Assembly: GCF_034555375.1 (NCBI RefSeq)
Contig: NZ_CP140706.1
Coordinates: 2,037,001-2,101,000, forward strand
Source of the DNA: Pseudomonas sp. B33.4
Lineage (GTDB): Bacteria > Pseudomonadota > Gammaproteobacteria > Pseudomonadales > Pseudomonadaceae
Direction of reading: 5' to 3'
Length of the DNA: 64,000 nucleotides
In this document: piece by piece, positions 1 through 9,294 of the stretch
How positions within the stretch are numbered: the stretch's first letter is position 1
Layout: the number at the start of each line of letters is the position of its first letter
The notes under the pieces: model-generated
Database searches by the model: none
Seen by the model: the letters and a program-made list of their open reading frames with translations, nothing else
Told to the model about the DNA's origin: nothing
Made by a program: the position numbers and the translations under genes

Positions 1-108
1 TACCGACGGTAGAGTAAATGGGCAAAGCTCACGGGATTTGCCACCAACGCCATATTGATATCCGCGCAAAAATGCTCTTTCCAACGGATCACGCTTAAGT
101 CTTCTCAT
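1..108 (-). CDS. rmf: Ribosome modulation factor Rmf (C-terminal part beyond window edge)
   Basis: The reverse strand from 108 reads MRRLKRDPLERAFLRGYQYG and continues in frame to base 1 (about 36 codons). This is the conserved N-terminus of Rmf, the small basic protein that dimerises 70S ribosomes into inactive 100S particles in stationary phase and stress. The family is about 55-72 residues long, so roughly half the gene lies outside the window. A purine-rich GAGGGAAA stretch just upstream serves as ribosome-binding site. Neighbouring rlmKL is divergent, as I recall for P. aeruginosa. The gene is too short for most ORF lists because it is cut. Identity is confident from the exact N-terminal signature. 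Confidence 0.9.
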   Translation of the reverse strand, partial: MRRLKRDPLERAFLRGYQYGVGGKSRELCPFTLPSV

Positions 109-640
109 AGGGTGTTTCCCTCACTTGTTGACTGTTTTGTGTCGCGTTGACCTCAACTGAGGTCTGGCAGAAGAAACCTGCCATGGTGCGGCTCGCTGCC
201 GGCGTGGCGAGCCAAGGTGTTGACGCCGTTGCGACGTCAACCTGTGTTCAGTTCTAACCAATGAGTCACACCGAGGGAATGATCGTTTTGTCATAAGGAC
301 GTAACGAAATTAGTGCTACAGCCATAAGTAACGACGGGTTTCATGCACGGTTTTTCAGCAAACCCCGGTATGATCGGCCCCGCGCTGCATGATGGGGTTA
401 ATTCTTTAGTGAGAATGACCCACGTTTGCGCTGGGGTATAAAGCGACGAAGGGTCGCTTCAAGACTTTTTGTTTCATCAACTTTTTTATCTGTTCCGGCA
501 TCTAAGCTCTTTTAACCCGAGCAGCGGAGATGGAACGGCACACCTTCGTGCCACGCGGGCGTTCTTTTAGAAAAGCGCCTGATTGAAAACCGGATCGGCA
601 ATGCGTTGCCGATTCACTAGCCAAAGGCTCTGGAAATACC
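109..640. other. Divergent intergenic region rmf / rlmKL
   Basis: No credible gene is seen in these 530 bases. A hairpin with 7-bp arms (AAGCGAC 441-447, GTCGCTT 453-459) is followed after a few bases by TTTTTG at 466-471. It could be a weak terminator or the end of a short RNA. The rest presumably carries the promoters of the two divergent genes. The small minus-strand open frame crossing into rlmKL has no family features and is taken as a shadow. Confidence 0.4.
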
Positions 641-2911
641 ATGTCCGACCGTTTCGAACTCTTCCTCACTTGCCCTAAAGGCCTTGAAGGCCTGCTCATC
701 GAGGAAGCCGTCGGGCTTGGCCTTGAAGAAGCGCGCGAGCACACTTCCGCCGTGCGTGGCATGGCGACCATGGAAACCGCTTATCGCCTGTGCCTCTGGT
801 CGCGTCTGGCCAACCGTGTGCTGCTGGTGCTCAAGCGCTTCCCGATGAAAGACGCTGAAGACCTGTACCACGGCGTGCTCGACATCGACTGGCAGGATCA
901 CATGCTCAGCGACGGCACCCTGGCCGTTGAATTCAGTGGCCACGGTTCTGGCATCGACAACACCCACTTCGGCGCCTTGAAAGTCAAAGACGCCATCGTC
1001 GACAAACTGCGCACGCCGCAGGGCGACCGTCCGTCGATCGACAAACTCAACCCGGATCTGCGCATTCACCTGCGTCTGGATCGCGGCGAAGCGATTCTCT
1101 CCCTCGACCTCTCCGGCCATAGCCTGCACCAGCGCGGTTATCGCTTGCAGCAAGGCGCAGCGCCGCTGAAAGAAAACCTCGCGGCGGCGATTCTGATCCG
1201 TTCCGGCTGGCCACGTATTGCCGCTGAAGGCGGCGCGCTGGCTGACCCGATGTGCGGTGTTGGTACGTTCCTCGTCGAAGCAGCGATGATCGCCGCCGAT
1301 ATGGCGCCGAACCTGCGTCGTGAGCAGTGGGGCTTCACTGCCTGGCTCGGTCATGTTCCGGCGTTGTGGAAAAAACTCCACGAAGAAGCCGTTGAACGCG
1401 CCGCTGCCGGTCTGGCCAGGCCACCGCTGTGGATTCGCGGTTACGAAGCCGACCCACGGCTGATTCAGCCGGGCCGCAACAACGTTGAACGTGCCGGCCT
1501 GAGCGAGTGGATCAAGATCTACCAGGGCGAAGTCGCGACCTTCGAGCCGCGCCCGGATCAGAACCAGAAAGGTCTGGTCATCTGCAACCCGCCGTACGGT
1601 GAGCGTCTCGGCGATGAAGCCAGCCTGCTGTATCTCTACCAGAACCTCGGCGAGCGCCTGCGTCAGGCCTGCCTGAACTGGGAAGCGGCGGTGTTCACCG
1701 GCGCGCCGGATCTGGGCAAGCGCATGGGCATCCGCAGCCACAAACAGTATTCGTTCTGGAACGGCGCGTTGCCGTGCAAACTGCTGTTGATCAAGGTGCT
1801 GCCGGATCAGTTCGTCACTGGCGAGCGGCGTACGCCGGAACAGCGTCAGGCCGAGCGCGAGCAAGCGGCTTACGATCAAACCCCGGACGAGCCGCAAGAG
1901 CGCAAGTTCAACAAGAACGGCAACCCGATCAAGCCGACGCCAGCCCCGGCACCGGTGATCGAGCAACCGCGCTTGAGCGAAGGCGGGCAGATGTTTGCCA
2001 ACCGTCTGCAAAAGAACCTCAAGGCCATGGGCAAGTGGGTCAAGCGCGAAGGCATCGATTGCTACCGTGTCTACGATGCCGACATGCCTGAGTACGCGAT
2101 GGCGATCGATCTGTATCACGACTGGGTGCACGTCCAGGAATACGCCGCACCGAAGTCGATCGACCCGGAAAAAGCCTCGGCGCGCATGTTTGACGCCCTG
2201 GCGGCGATTCCGCAGGCCTTGAACGTCGATAAGAGCCGCGTGGTGGTCAAACGCCGCGAGCGCCAGAGCGGCACCAAGCAGTACGAGCGTCAGGCTGCGC
2301 AAGGCAAGTTCAATGAAGTCAGCGAGGGTGGCGTGAAGTTGCTGGTCAACCTCACCGACTACCTCGACACCGGTCTGTTCCTCGATCACCGTCCGATGCG
2401 CATGCGCATTCAGAAAGAGGCCGCCGGCAAGCGCTTCCTCAATCTGTTCTGCTACACCGCGACCGCCAGCGTGCACGCGGCCAAGGGCGGCGCGCGCAGC
2501 ACCACCAGCGTCGACCTGTCGAAGACCTACCTTGATTGGGCACGCCGCAACCTGTCGCTGAACGGCTACTCGGACAAGAACCGTCTGGAGCAGGGCGATG
2601 TGATGGCGTGGCTGGAAAGCAGCCGTGACGAGTACGACCTGATCTTCATCGATCCGCCGACGTTCTCCAACTCCAAGCGCATGGAAGGCATCTTCGACGT
2701 GCAGCGTGATCAGGTGCAGTTGATTGACCTGGCCATGGCGCGTCTGGCGCCGGGTGGTGTGCTGTATTTCTCCAACAACTTCCGCAAGTTCCAGTTGGAA
2801 GAAAACCTCGCCGAGCGTTATGCGGTCGAGGAAATCAGCGCGCAAACCATCGATCCGGATTTTGCCCGCAACACCAAGATTCACCGCGCCTGGAAAATCA
2901 CGGCTCGTTGA
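641..2911 (+). CDS. rlmL: Bifunctional 23S rRNA methyltransferase RlmKL (m2G2445 / m7G2069)
   Basis: The 756-residue product has the length of full fused RlmKL. It modifies G2445 (N2) and G2069 (N7) of 23S rRNA with S-adenosylmethionine. The N-terminus (MSDRFELFLTCPKGLE) leads into a THUMP region to about residue 160. A first Rossmann methylase follows, with motif I DPMCGVGTF at 202-210 and the N2-amino-methylase motif NPPYGER at 316-322. The second methylase domain has FLDHRPMR, FLNLFCYT and the motif IDPPTFSNS near residue 670. A proline-rich linker around residues 400-440 separates the halves. ATG at 641 is the natural start. It is transcribed alone and away from rmf. Confidence 0.95.
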   Translation: MSDRFELFLTCPKGLEGLLIEEAVGLGLEEAREHTSAVRGMATMETAYRLCLWSRLANRVLLVLKRFPMKDAEDLYHGVLDIDWQDHMLSDGTLAVEFSGHGSGIDNTHFGALKVKDAIVDKLRTPQGDRPSIDKLNPDLRIHLRLDRGEAILSLDLSGHSLHQRGYRLQQGAAPLKENLAAAILIRSGWPRIAAEGGALADPMCGVGTFLVEAAMIAADMAPNLRREQWGFTAWLGHVPALWKKLHEEAVERAAAGLARPPLWIRGYEADPRLIQPGRNNVERAGLSEWIKIYQGEVATFEPRPDQNQKGLVICNPPYGERLGDEASLLYLYQNLGERLRQACLNWEAAVFTGAPDLGKRMGIRSHKQYSFWNGALPCKLLLIKVLPDQFVTGERRTPEQRQAEREQAAYDQTPDEPQERKFNKNGNPIKPTPAPAPVIEQPRLSEGGQMFANRLQKNLKAMGKWVKREGIDCYRVYDADMPEYAMAIDLYHDWVHVQEYAAPKSIDPEKASARMFDALAAIPQALNVDKSRVVVKRRERQSGTKQYERQAAQGKFNEVSEGGVKLLVNLTDYLDTGLFLDHRPMRMRIQKEAAGKRFLNLFCYTATASVHAAKGGARSTTSVDLSKTYLDWARRNLSLNGYSDKNRLEQGDVMAWLESSRDEYDLIFIDPPTFSNSKRMEGIFDVQRDQVQLIDLAMARLAPGGVLYFSNNFRKFQLEENLAERYAVEEISAQTIDPDFARNTKIHRAWKITAR

Positions 2912-2926
2912 CGCTTGGCGGAATTG

Positions 2927-2964
2927 GATCCACAGAGCCTTGATTTTTAAAGGCTCCGTGGATC
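2927..2964 (+). terminator. Hairpin downstream of rlmKL
   Basis: An inverted repeat of 15 bp with one mismatch (left arm 2927-2941, right arm 2950-2964) has a T-rich loop and starts 16 bases after the rlmKL stop. There is no T run after the stem, so it is either a factor-assisted terminator or an mRNA-stabilising hairpin. Confidence 0.45.
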
Positions 2965-3058
2965 TGCCCGCGCTAGCTAAATTAGTGGCTAATAGCTATA
3001 ACTCACACACGGTCAATGGGGTTTTCCCGTAAATGCTGGCGTAGTGTGAGTTGTCTTT

Positions 3059-5440
3059 ATGTCGTTGCACCCCGTGCGCCCAAAGATTCTGGGTTTTATC
3101 AGCGAAGACGTCTCGGCCTGGCTGGTCGCGATGCTGTTATTGCTCGCCGGCGGGATTCTCACGGGGCTGCTCGCCTGGGCTACCCTCAATCAGTATCAGC
3201 AACAAACCCGTCAGCGGTTTCAACTGCTGGCCAACGAACGTTACAGCCGCATCGAAGAACGCTTTCAGGATCAGGAGCAACGCCTCGATGGGCTGCGCCG
3301 TTTCTTCGCCAACTCTGAATCGGTGTCCCGCGCCGAATTCGACGGTTACACCCAACCCTTATTAATGCGTACCCAGGCCTACTCGTTTGCCCTCAAGGTC
3401 GATGGAGCCGAGCGCGCGGCGTTTGAACAGCGGGTGCGTGATGAAGGCCTGAGTAACTTCACCCTGCGTGAATTGAATGCCCAAGGCGAGCTGCAACTGG
3501 CTGGCGTGCGCGATGCCTACGTGCCGGTGCTCTACAGCCAGACGCAGAGTCGGCTCGGCTCACCGTTGGGTTATGACCTGCTCGCGCAACCTTTGCGTCG
3601 CGACACCCTGCAACGTGCTGACAAGCTCGGAGGTCTGGCGGTATCGCAACCCATGCATCTGGTCAGCATTGAGCCGTCCTACGCGCGCGGCGTGTTGCTG
3701 GTGGCACCGGTGAGCCGCAACGGCGAGCACCAGTCATTTGGCTACGTGATGGCGGTGATCAGCATGCGCCAGCTGCTGGCCGATGGTTTGCCGGATGCCT
3801 TCCATGACTATCTGTCGGTGCGCATTCTCGACATGTCGACCAATGATCAGCACGAGGTGTTGTTCGAGTCGACCAATGAACCGGCGCCGAGCGACCTGAC
3901 CGCCACGCGCCTGGTGCGCATGGCCGATCACGATTATCAGGTCGATATCCTGCCGAGCGAGGCGTTCGTCCAGGCCAATCATTCGTCGGTCGCCAGCGTG
4001 ATCATTCTGGGCAGCTTGCTCAGTTTGCTACTCAGCGCCTTGCTCTACGTGCTGGTCAGCCAGCGTCAGCGCGCTTTGCGCATGGTCGAGTTGCGCACGC
4101 AGGAGCTGCACGCCAGTGAGCAGGAGCTGCGCGGTACCCACGGGCAGTTGCGCGGCGTGCTGAATGCGGCGACGCAAGTGGCGATCATCGCCACCGACTT
4201 GCGCGGGGTGATCAACACTTTCAACCCCGGCGCCGAACAAATGCTCGGTTACAGCAGCGCCGAGGTGGTCGGGCACATGACCCTGGAAAACCTGCACCTG
4301 CCCCGCGAGCTGACGGCCCGTGCTGCCGAATTGAGTGCGCGCTACGGTAAAAGCATCCCGACCTGCCACGCGATGCTGGTCGAGGGCGGCGAAGTCGGCG
4401 GCCACGAGGCGCGCGAGTGGACGCTGGTGCGCAGCGATGGCAGCCATATTCCGGTGAACATGCTGGCCACCCCGGTACTGGATGAGCAGGGGTTGTGGGT
4501 CGGGCATCTGGCGATCTGCATCGACATCACCGAGCGCAAGCGCGTGCACGAGGTGCTGGCGGCGCGGGACGTGTTGCTGAAGAAGCTCAGCGCGCATGTG
4601 CCCGGCGGCATTTATCAATTCAAGATGGAATTCGACGGACGCTTCAGTGTGATCTACGCCAGTGACGGTATCCGCGAGATCTACGAGCTGGAGCCGGACG
4701 TGTTGCTGTTCAACGCCGAGGCGATCTTCACGCGCATTCATCCACAGGACGTTACCCGCGTGCGCTCTTCCATTCGCGCCTCGGCCGACAGCCTCAGCCC
4801 GTGGCGCGAGGAATACCGCGTGCAACTGCCCGAACGCGGTTTACGCTGGGTACGCGGCGAGGCGACGCCGGAGGAACTGCCGGGCGGCGGTGTACTGTGG
4901 CATGGCTATATCTCGGACATTTCCGACCTGAAACGCGTGGAAGAAGAACTGCGCGCGCTGTCGGTGACCGATTCGCTGACCGGCATTCATAACCGTCGCT
5001 ATTTTCAGGAACGCCTGACCACGGAAATGGCCCGGGTTGAGCGTGGCGGCGGCGAGCTGTCGGTGATCATGCTCGACATTGATCATTTCAAACGCATCAA
5101 CGACCAGTACGGGCATGCCGTGGGCGACCGGGTGCTGCAAGCGGTGTGCGAACGCATCGGCCATCGTTTGCGGCGCACCGATGTGTTCTGTCGGTTGGGC
5201 GGTGAGGAGTTCATGGTGCTGTGCCCGGACATCGACGGCGAGCACGCGTACATGCTGGCGGTTGAGCTGTGGCAGGGTTTGCGTGGTGCGCCGGTGGATG
5301 TGGTCGGCGTGGTCACGGCGAGTTTCGGTATTGCCAGTTGGCGGCCGGGGGAGGGCGCGGATGCGCTGTTGTTGCGGGCGGACTCGGGTGTGTATATGGC
5401 GAAGCAGCGCGGGCGCGATCGCGTCGAACAGATGAGCTAG
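3059..5440 (+). CDS. Membrane diguanylate cyclase: CHASE sensor, two PAS domains, GGDEF
   Basis: The 793-residue protein should make cyclic di-GMP from two GTP at the inner membrane. Two hydrophobic helices (about 20-42 and 308-330) bracket a periplasmic segment resembling a CHASE ligand-binding domain (RTQAYSFALKVDGAERAAFE). Two PAS-type domains follow (about 350-480 and 500-630). The C-terminus is a GGDEF domain with active-site GGEEF near residue 713. An RRTD inhibitory I-site lies exactly five residues upstream, so product inhibition is expected. No EAL domain is present. The start at 3059 puts the first helix near the N-terminus. The gene is flanked by unrelated genes and appears monocistronic. 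The ligand is unknown. Confidence 0.9.
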   Translation: MSLHPVRPKILGFISEDVSAWLVAMLLLLAGGILTGLLAWATLNQYQQQTRQRFQLLANERYSRIEERFQDQEQRLDGLRRFFANSESVSRAEFDGYTQPLLMRTQAYSFALKVDGAERAAFEQRVRDEGLSNFTLRELNAQGELQLAGVRDAYVPVLYSQTQSRLGSPLGYDLLAQPLRRDTLQRADKLGGLAVSQPMHLVSIEPSYARGVLLVAPVSRNGEHQSFGYVMAVISMRQLLADGLPDAFHDYLSVRILDMSTNDQHEVLFESTNEPAPSDLTATRLVRMADHDYQVDILPSEAFVQANHSSVASVIILGSLLSLLLSALLYVLVSQRQRALRMVELRTQELHASEQELRGTHGQLRGVLNAATQVAIIATDLRGVINTFNPGAEQMLGYSSAEVVGHMTLENLHLPRELTARAAELSARYGKSIPTCHAMLVEGGEVGGHEAREWTLVRSDGSHIPVNMLATPVLDEQGLWVGHLAICIDITERKRVHEVLAARDVLLKKLSAHVPGGIYQFKMEFDGRFSVIYASDGIREIYELEPDVLLFNAEAIFTRIHPQDVTRVRSSIRASADSLSPWREEYRVQLPERGLRWVRGEATPEELPGGGVLWHGYISDISDLKRVEEELRALSVTDSLTGIHNRRYFQERLTTEMARVERGGGELSVIMLDIDHFKRINDQYGHAVGDRVLQAVCERIGHRLRRTDVFCRLGGEEFMVLCPDIDGEHAYMLAVELWQGLRGAPVDVVGVVTASFGIASWRPGEGADALLLRADSGVYMAKQRGRDRVEQMS

Positions 5441-5458
5441 ACCGCGACGCGGTTCCCT

Positions 5459-5548
5459 TGTAGGAGTGAGCCTGCTCGCGATTGTGGTCTGTCAGTCACA
5501 CATGATGTATCTGGACTGACGCTATCGCGAGCAGGCTCACTCCTACAG
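5459..5548. repeat. REPIN, GTAGGAGTGAGCCTGCTCGCGA type
   Basis: Two inverted copies of a REP sequence (TGTAGGAGTGAGCCTGCTCG at 5459 onward, and its reverse complement ending near 5548) flank about 40 unrelated bases between the convergent cyclase and dacB genes. The arrangement is the REP doublet (REPIN) found throughout P. fluorescens chromosomes. Confidence 0.85.
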
Positions 5549-5560
5549 GAGGCGCGGTGA

Positions 5561-7021
5561 TCAGAGGACCGAAGCGGTCTGCGCCAGTTTCGGCTGCTTG
5601 TACAGATCCAGCAGCACCTGATCCAGCACCGACGACGCTCCGAACGGCGCCTTGTCGTTGAGGATCGCCACCACTGCCCAGGTGTTGCCATTCACATCAC
5701 GGCTGAAACCGGCAATTGCGCGCACGGTGTTCAGCGTGCCGGTCTTGACGTGGGCTTCACCGCGCATCGCCGTGGTCTTCAGGCGTTTACGCATGGTGCC
5801 GTCAGTGCCGGCGATCGGCAGCGAGCTGATGTATTCCGCGGCATACGGGCTGTGCCAGGCGGCCTGCAACATGCCGGCCATCTCACGGGCGCTGACACGT
5901 TCGGCACGGGACAGGCCGGAGCCGTTCTCCATCACCAGATGTGGCGCGGTGATGCCTTTTCTGGCCAGCCACTGGCGTACGACGCGTTGCGCAGCCTTGG
6001 CGTCGTCACCGTCGGCATCATTACGGAATTTCTGCCCCAGGCTCAGGAACAGCTGCTGGGCCATGGTGTTGTTACTGTACTTGTTGATGTCGCGGATGAT
6101 CTCCGCCAAGTCAGGCGAATAGGCGCGCGCCAGCAGTTTGGCATTGCCTGGCGTCGAGGCCAGACGATCCTTGCCCTGAATGCTGCCGCCCAGTTCTTTC
6201 CAGATCGCGCGTACGGCGCCAGCGGTGTAGGTCGCGTGGTCGAGCAGCGACAGGTACGTCTGCGAGCTGCAACCTTCGCCCAACTGGCCGGCAACGGTCA
6301 CGTTGACGCTGCCATCGGCCTGCGCCACCGGGTTGTAGCGCACGCCACCGGTGCATTGCTTGGAGGGCAGGGCTTTGACGGTGTTTTCGATGTGGATGCT
6401 GGCAATCGGCGGTTCTACCGAGATCAGCACGCGACCGCCGTCATTGCGCGCAACGAAGCGCAGGGCCTTGAGGTTGACCAGCAGCGAGTCCGGTTTGACC
6501 AGGAACGGTTTGTTCTCGTCATTGCCGTCATCGTTGAATTCCGGCAGCACCGGTTGCACGAAGAAATTGCGATCAAGCACCAGATCACCGGTGATCTGCG
6601 TCACGCCGTTGGCGCGCAGGTCGCGCATCAGCAGCCAGAGCTTCTCCATGTTCAGCTTCGGATCGCCGCCCCCCTTGAGGTAGAGGTTGCCGTTGAGGAT
6701 GCCGCCGCTCAGGTCGCCGTCAGTGTAGAACTCGGTTTTCCACTGGTGGTTGGGGCCGAGCATTTCCAGCGCCGCGTAGGTGGTGACCAGTTTCATGGTC
6801 GAGGCCGGGTTGACCGACACGTCGGCGTTGAACACGGTCGGCGTGCCCGGGCCGTCGAGCGGCACCATCACCAGCGACAAGGCGCTGGGCTGCAATTTGC
6901 TCGCTTTCAGGGCTTTTTCGACATTCGGGGTAAGTGAAGTATTGATGGTGGCAGCGGAAACAGGCAGGGCCAGAGGCAGAAGAAGGCCGGCGAGAAACAG
7001 TGGACGCAACGATTTGATCAT
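5561..7021 (-). CDS. dacB: D-alanyl-D-alanine carboxypeptidase/endopeptidase (PBP4, peptidase S13)
   Basis: The 486-residue secreted penicillin-binding protein trims or opens peptidoglycan cross-links in the periplasm. The N-terminus is a signal peptide (basic MIKSLRP, hydrophobic core, VSAA cleavage region near 24). All three serine-transferase motifs are present: SxxK as STMK with Ser74 and Lys77, SxN as SNN near residue 312, and KTG in HVKTGTLN near residue 425. A long insertion between motifs 1 and 2 is typical of S13/PBP4. In Pseudomonas, loss of the dacB product is known to induce chromosomal AmpC. That is family knowledge, not something this sequence shows. Confidence 0.95.
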   Translation of the reverse strand: MIKSLRPLFLAGLLLPLALPVSAATINTSLTPNVEKALKASKLQPSALSLVMVPLDGPGTPTVFNADVSVNPASTMKLVTTYAALEMLGPNHQWKTEFYTDGDLSGGILNGNLYLKGGGDPKLNMEKLWLLMRDLRANGVTQITGDLVLDRNFFVQPVLPEFNDDGNDENKPFLVKPDSLLVNLKALRFVARNDGGRVLISVEPPIASIHIENTVKALPSKQCTGGVRYNPVAQADGSVNVTVAGQLGEGCSSQTYLSLLDHATYTAGAVRAIWKELGGSIQGKDRLASTPGNAKLLARAYSPDLAEIIRDINKYSNNTMAQQLFLSLGQKFRNDADGDDAKAAQRVVRQWLARKGITAPHLVMENGSGLSRAERVSAREMAGMLQAAWHSPYAAEYISSLPIAGTDGTMRKRLKTTAMRGEAHVKTGTLNTVRAIAGFSRDVNGNTWAVVAILNDKAPFGASSVLDQVLLDLYKQPKLAQTASVL

Positions 7022-7254
7022 ATGAAATAAAACCCTACAGCCGAGGGGAAAAAGACGAGGACATGGATGAAAAGGTCCTCAGTGGTCACGAAAGTGTCGG
7101 CATTATGCCCCAACCTGTAACAGGTTGTGCCTTGTCCGGGCAGGCCAATACGTTATTTTTTTACAGGCGGTCAGTCGCTGTGTCCAGAGAGTCGGGCAAT
7201 CGATTGCTTAAACTGGTAAAGTGCCGGCCGTTATTACTTAAGAGGATTGTTCCA

Positions 7255-7599
7255 ATGGCGACTAACCGTTCCCAGCGTCTGCGCAAAAAACTGTGCGTTG
7301 ATGAATTTCAAGAGCTGGGTTTCGAACTGAACCTGGACTTCAAAGAAGACTTGTCCGAAGAAGCCATTGACGCTTTCCTCGAAGCCTTCATCAAAGAAGC
7401 CATGGAAGCCAATGGTCTGGGTTATGTTGGCGGCGACGACTTCGGTCTGGTATGCCTGCAGAAACGTGGCTCGGTCAACGAAGAGCAGCGTGCTGCCGTT
7501 GAAGCCTGGCTGAAAACCCGCTCCGAGCTGACCAAGTATGAAGTCAGCCCGTTGCTGGACGTGTGGTATCCGGAAAAGCCGATCAACGCGGCCAAGTGA
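7255..7599 (+). CDS. YggL family protein (DUF469)
   Basis: The 114-residue soluble acidic protein starts MATNRSQRLRKKLCVDEFQE and ends with the SPLLDVWYPEK segment, recognisable as YggL (formerly DUF469). Some YggL proteins have been found on the 50S ribosome, but the role is not settled. The start at 7255 is preferred over an in-frame start at 7063. It is preceded by AGAGGA, matches the family N-terminus, and the upstream extension has no conserved character. A strong terminator follows five bases after the stop, so the gene is monocistronic. Confidence 0.88.
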   Translation: MATNRSQRLRKKLCVDEFQELGFELNLDFKEDLSEEAIDAFLEAFIKEAMEANGLGYVGGDDFGLVCLQKRGSVNEEQRAAVEAWLKTRSELTKYEVSPLLDVWYPEKPINAAK

Positions 7600-7604
7600 T
7601 ACTG

Positions 7605-7639
7605 AAAAAAACGGCGACCTGAGGGTCGCCGTTTTTTTT
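7605..7639 (+). terminator. Rho-independent terminator of the yggL-family gene
   Basis: An 11-bp stem AAACGGCGACC/GGTCGCCGTTT with loop TGAG is followed by a run of eight T. Its 5' side is an A run, so it would also work on the opposite strand. Confidence 0.93.
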
Positions 7640-7690
7640 CGTCTGGTGGTTGGGTGTTTGGGTGTTCGGTTTGGGATTTGTGGTGAGTCT

Positions 7691-7841
7691 GCCCCTCACC
7701 CCAGCCCTCTCCCGGAGGAGAGGGAGCCGATTTGCGAGCTATTCAATACCTGAGTTCGACTCGGTATCCCACGTCGGCGTATTTCTTCCAAGCACCTCGG
7801 TCAGTCCCCTCTCCCCCGGGGAGAGGGTTAGGGTGAGGGGC
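7691..7841. repeat. Dispersed repeat pair, CCCCTCACCC...CTCTCCC type
   Basis: The left copy (CCCCTCACCCCAGCCCTCTC from 7692) and an inverted right copy (GGGGAGAGGGTTAGGGTGAG ending 7841) enclose about 90 bases. The same pair occurs at 40133, 51901 and 52865. It is an intergenic mobile-repeat family distinct from the TGTAGGAG and TGTGGGAG REPs. Confidence 0.8.
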
Positions 7842-7849
7842 TTTTGACC

Positions 7850-9040
7850 TTAAGCTTTACGCCAATTCAAGATCACCAGCGTCAAAACACCCGCAACAAT
7901 CCCCCAGAACGCCGAACCAATGGAAAACAACGTCAACCCCGACGCCGTGACCATAAAGGTAATCAACGCCGCCTCACGTTCCTTCACCTCGGACATGGCA
8001 ATGCTCAAGCCATTGATGATCGAGCCAAACAGCGCCAGCGCGGCAATCGATAGCACCAGTTCCTTCGGCAACGCGGCAAACAATGCCGCCAACGTGGCGC
8101 CGAACACCCCGGCAATCCCGTAGAAAATCCCGCACCAGACCGCAGCGGTGTAGCGCTTGTTGCGATCTTCATGGGCGTGCGGCCCGGTGCAGATCGCCGC
8201 GCTGATGGCCGCGAGGTTGATGCCGTGGGAGCCGAACGGCGCCAGCAACAGCGAAGCGATGCCGGTGGTGGTGATCAGCGGCGAGGCCGGGACGTTGTAG
8301 CCGTCGGCGCGTAACACGGCGATGCCGGGCATGTTCTGCGAGGTCATCGCCACCACAAACAATGGAATGCCGATGCTGATGGTCGCCGCCAGCGAGAAGT
8401 GCGGCGTGGTCCACACCGGTGTTGCCACTTCCAGATGAAAACCGCTGAAATCCAGCAACCCCATGAAGCCCGACAGTGCCGTGCCGATCAGCAGCGCGGC
8501 GAGCACCGCATAACGCGGCGACAGGCGTTTGATCAGCAGATAAGTGAAGAACATCCCCAACACCAGCCCGGTGCGATGTTGCGCGGCGACGAAAATTTCA
8601 CTGCCGATCTTGAACAAAATCCCGGCCAGCAACGCCGCCGCCAGTGACGCCGGGATCTTTTTCACCAGCCGTTCGAAGCTGCCGGTCAGCCCGCAGATCG
8701 TCACCAGCACGGCGCAAGTGATGTAGGCGCCGATGGCCTCGCCATAACTGACGCCGCCCAGACTGGTGATCAGCAAGGCCGCGCCGGGTGTTGACCAGGC
8801 GATAGTGATCGGCGTGCGATAACGCAACGACAAGCCGATCGAGCACACCGCCATGCCGATCGAAATCGCCCAGATCCACGAAGAAATCTGCCCGCTGGTC
8901 AGGCCTGCCGCTTGCCCGGCCTGGAACATCAGCACCAGCGAGCTGGTGTAACCGGTCATCATTGCGATGAACCCGGCGACGATGGCTGAAGGCGAAGTGT
9001 CGGCCAGTGGGCGGAGTCGGGTGTGGGTGGCGTCGTTCAT
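7850..9040 (-). CDS. BenE-family membrane transporter (benzoate/nucleobase-type permease)
   Basis: The 396-residue hydrophobic protein has about 11-12 membrane segments. Conserved BenE stretches include TGYTSSLVLMFQAGQAAGLT near the N-terminus and PITIAWSTPGAALL. BenE proteins are proton symporters, founded on a benzoate permease, and are related to the nucleobase-ascorbate transporter fold. Here the gene is divergent from a GntR regulator and close to guanine deaminase and xanthine dehydrogenase, and no benzoate gene is nearby, so a purine-related substrate is a reasonable inference. The start at 9040 (MNDATHTRLRP) is chosen because the longer frame to 9136 is a translated REP element. Confidence 0.8.
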   Translation of the reverse strand: MNDATHTRLRPLADTSPSAIVAGFIAMMTGYTSSLVLMFQAGQAAGLTSGQISSWIWAISIGMAVCSIGLSLRYRTPITIAWSTPGAALLITSLGGVSYGEAIGAYITCAVLVTICGLTGSFERLVKKIPASLAAALLAGILFKIGSEIFVAAQHRTGLVLGMFFTYLLIKRLSPRYAVLAALLIGTALSGFMGLLDFSGFHLEVATPVWTTPHFSLAATISIGIPLFVVAMTSQNMPGIAVLRADGYNVPASPLITTTGIASLLLAPFGSHGINLAAISAAICTGPHAHEDRNKRYTAAVWCGIFYGIAGVFGATLAALFAALPKELVLSIAALALFGSIINGLSIAMSEVKEREAALITFMVTASGLTLFSIGSAFWGIVAGVLTLVILNWRKA

Positions 9041-9092
9041 GACAACGGTGTTCCTTATACCAATGAAGATGTCCGCCACAACAAAGAACCCA

Positions 9093-9183
9093 TGTGGGAG
9101 CGAGCCTGCTCGCGAAAGCGGTGTGTCAGTCAACATTCATATTGAATGTGAAATGGCTTTCGCGAGCAGGCTCGCTCCCACAG
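9093..9183. repeat. REPIN, TGTGGGAGCGAGCCTGCTCGCGA type
   Basis: Two inverted copies of the REP lie in the gap between the BenE-type transporter and its divergent GntR regulator. The left copy reads TGTGGGAGCGAGCCTGCTCG at 9093. The doublet pushes the apparent transporter frame upstream, which is why that longer start was rejected. Confidence 0.88.
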
Positions 9184-9294
9184 GGGATCACAGTCATTCG
9201 GCGGATTCTGCGATCAAGCCTAAACTCAAACGTAACGGATCGTTGCAATACAGCCGAAGTCACAAACAGCCGTACAGTCGTGTTGCCACCTTTC

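Noticed and set aside
617..2884. 755-residue open frame antisense to rlmKL
   Set aside because: It mirrors a GC-rich real gene, has no recognised domain, and the plus-strand product has all RlmKL motifs.
9041..9136. N-terminal extension of the BenE-like transporter
   Set aside because: It translates a REP sequence (LSRAGSLPHGF); the conserved protein starts at 9040.
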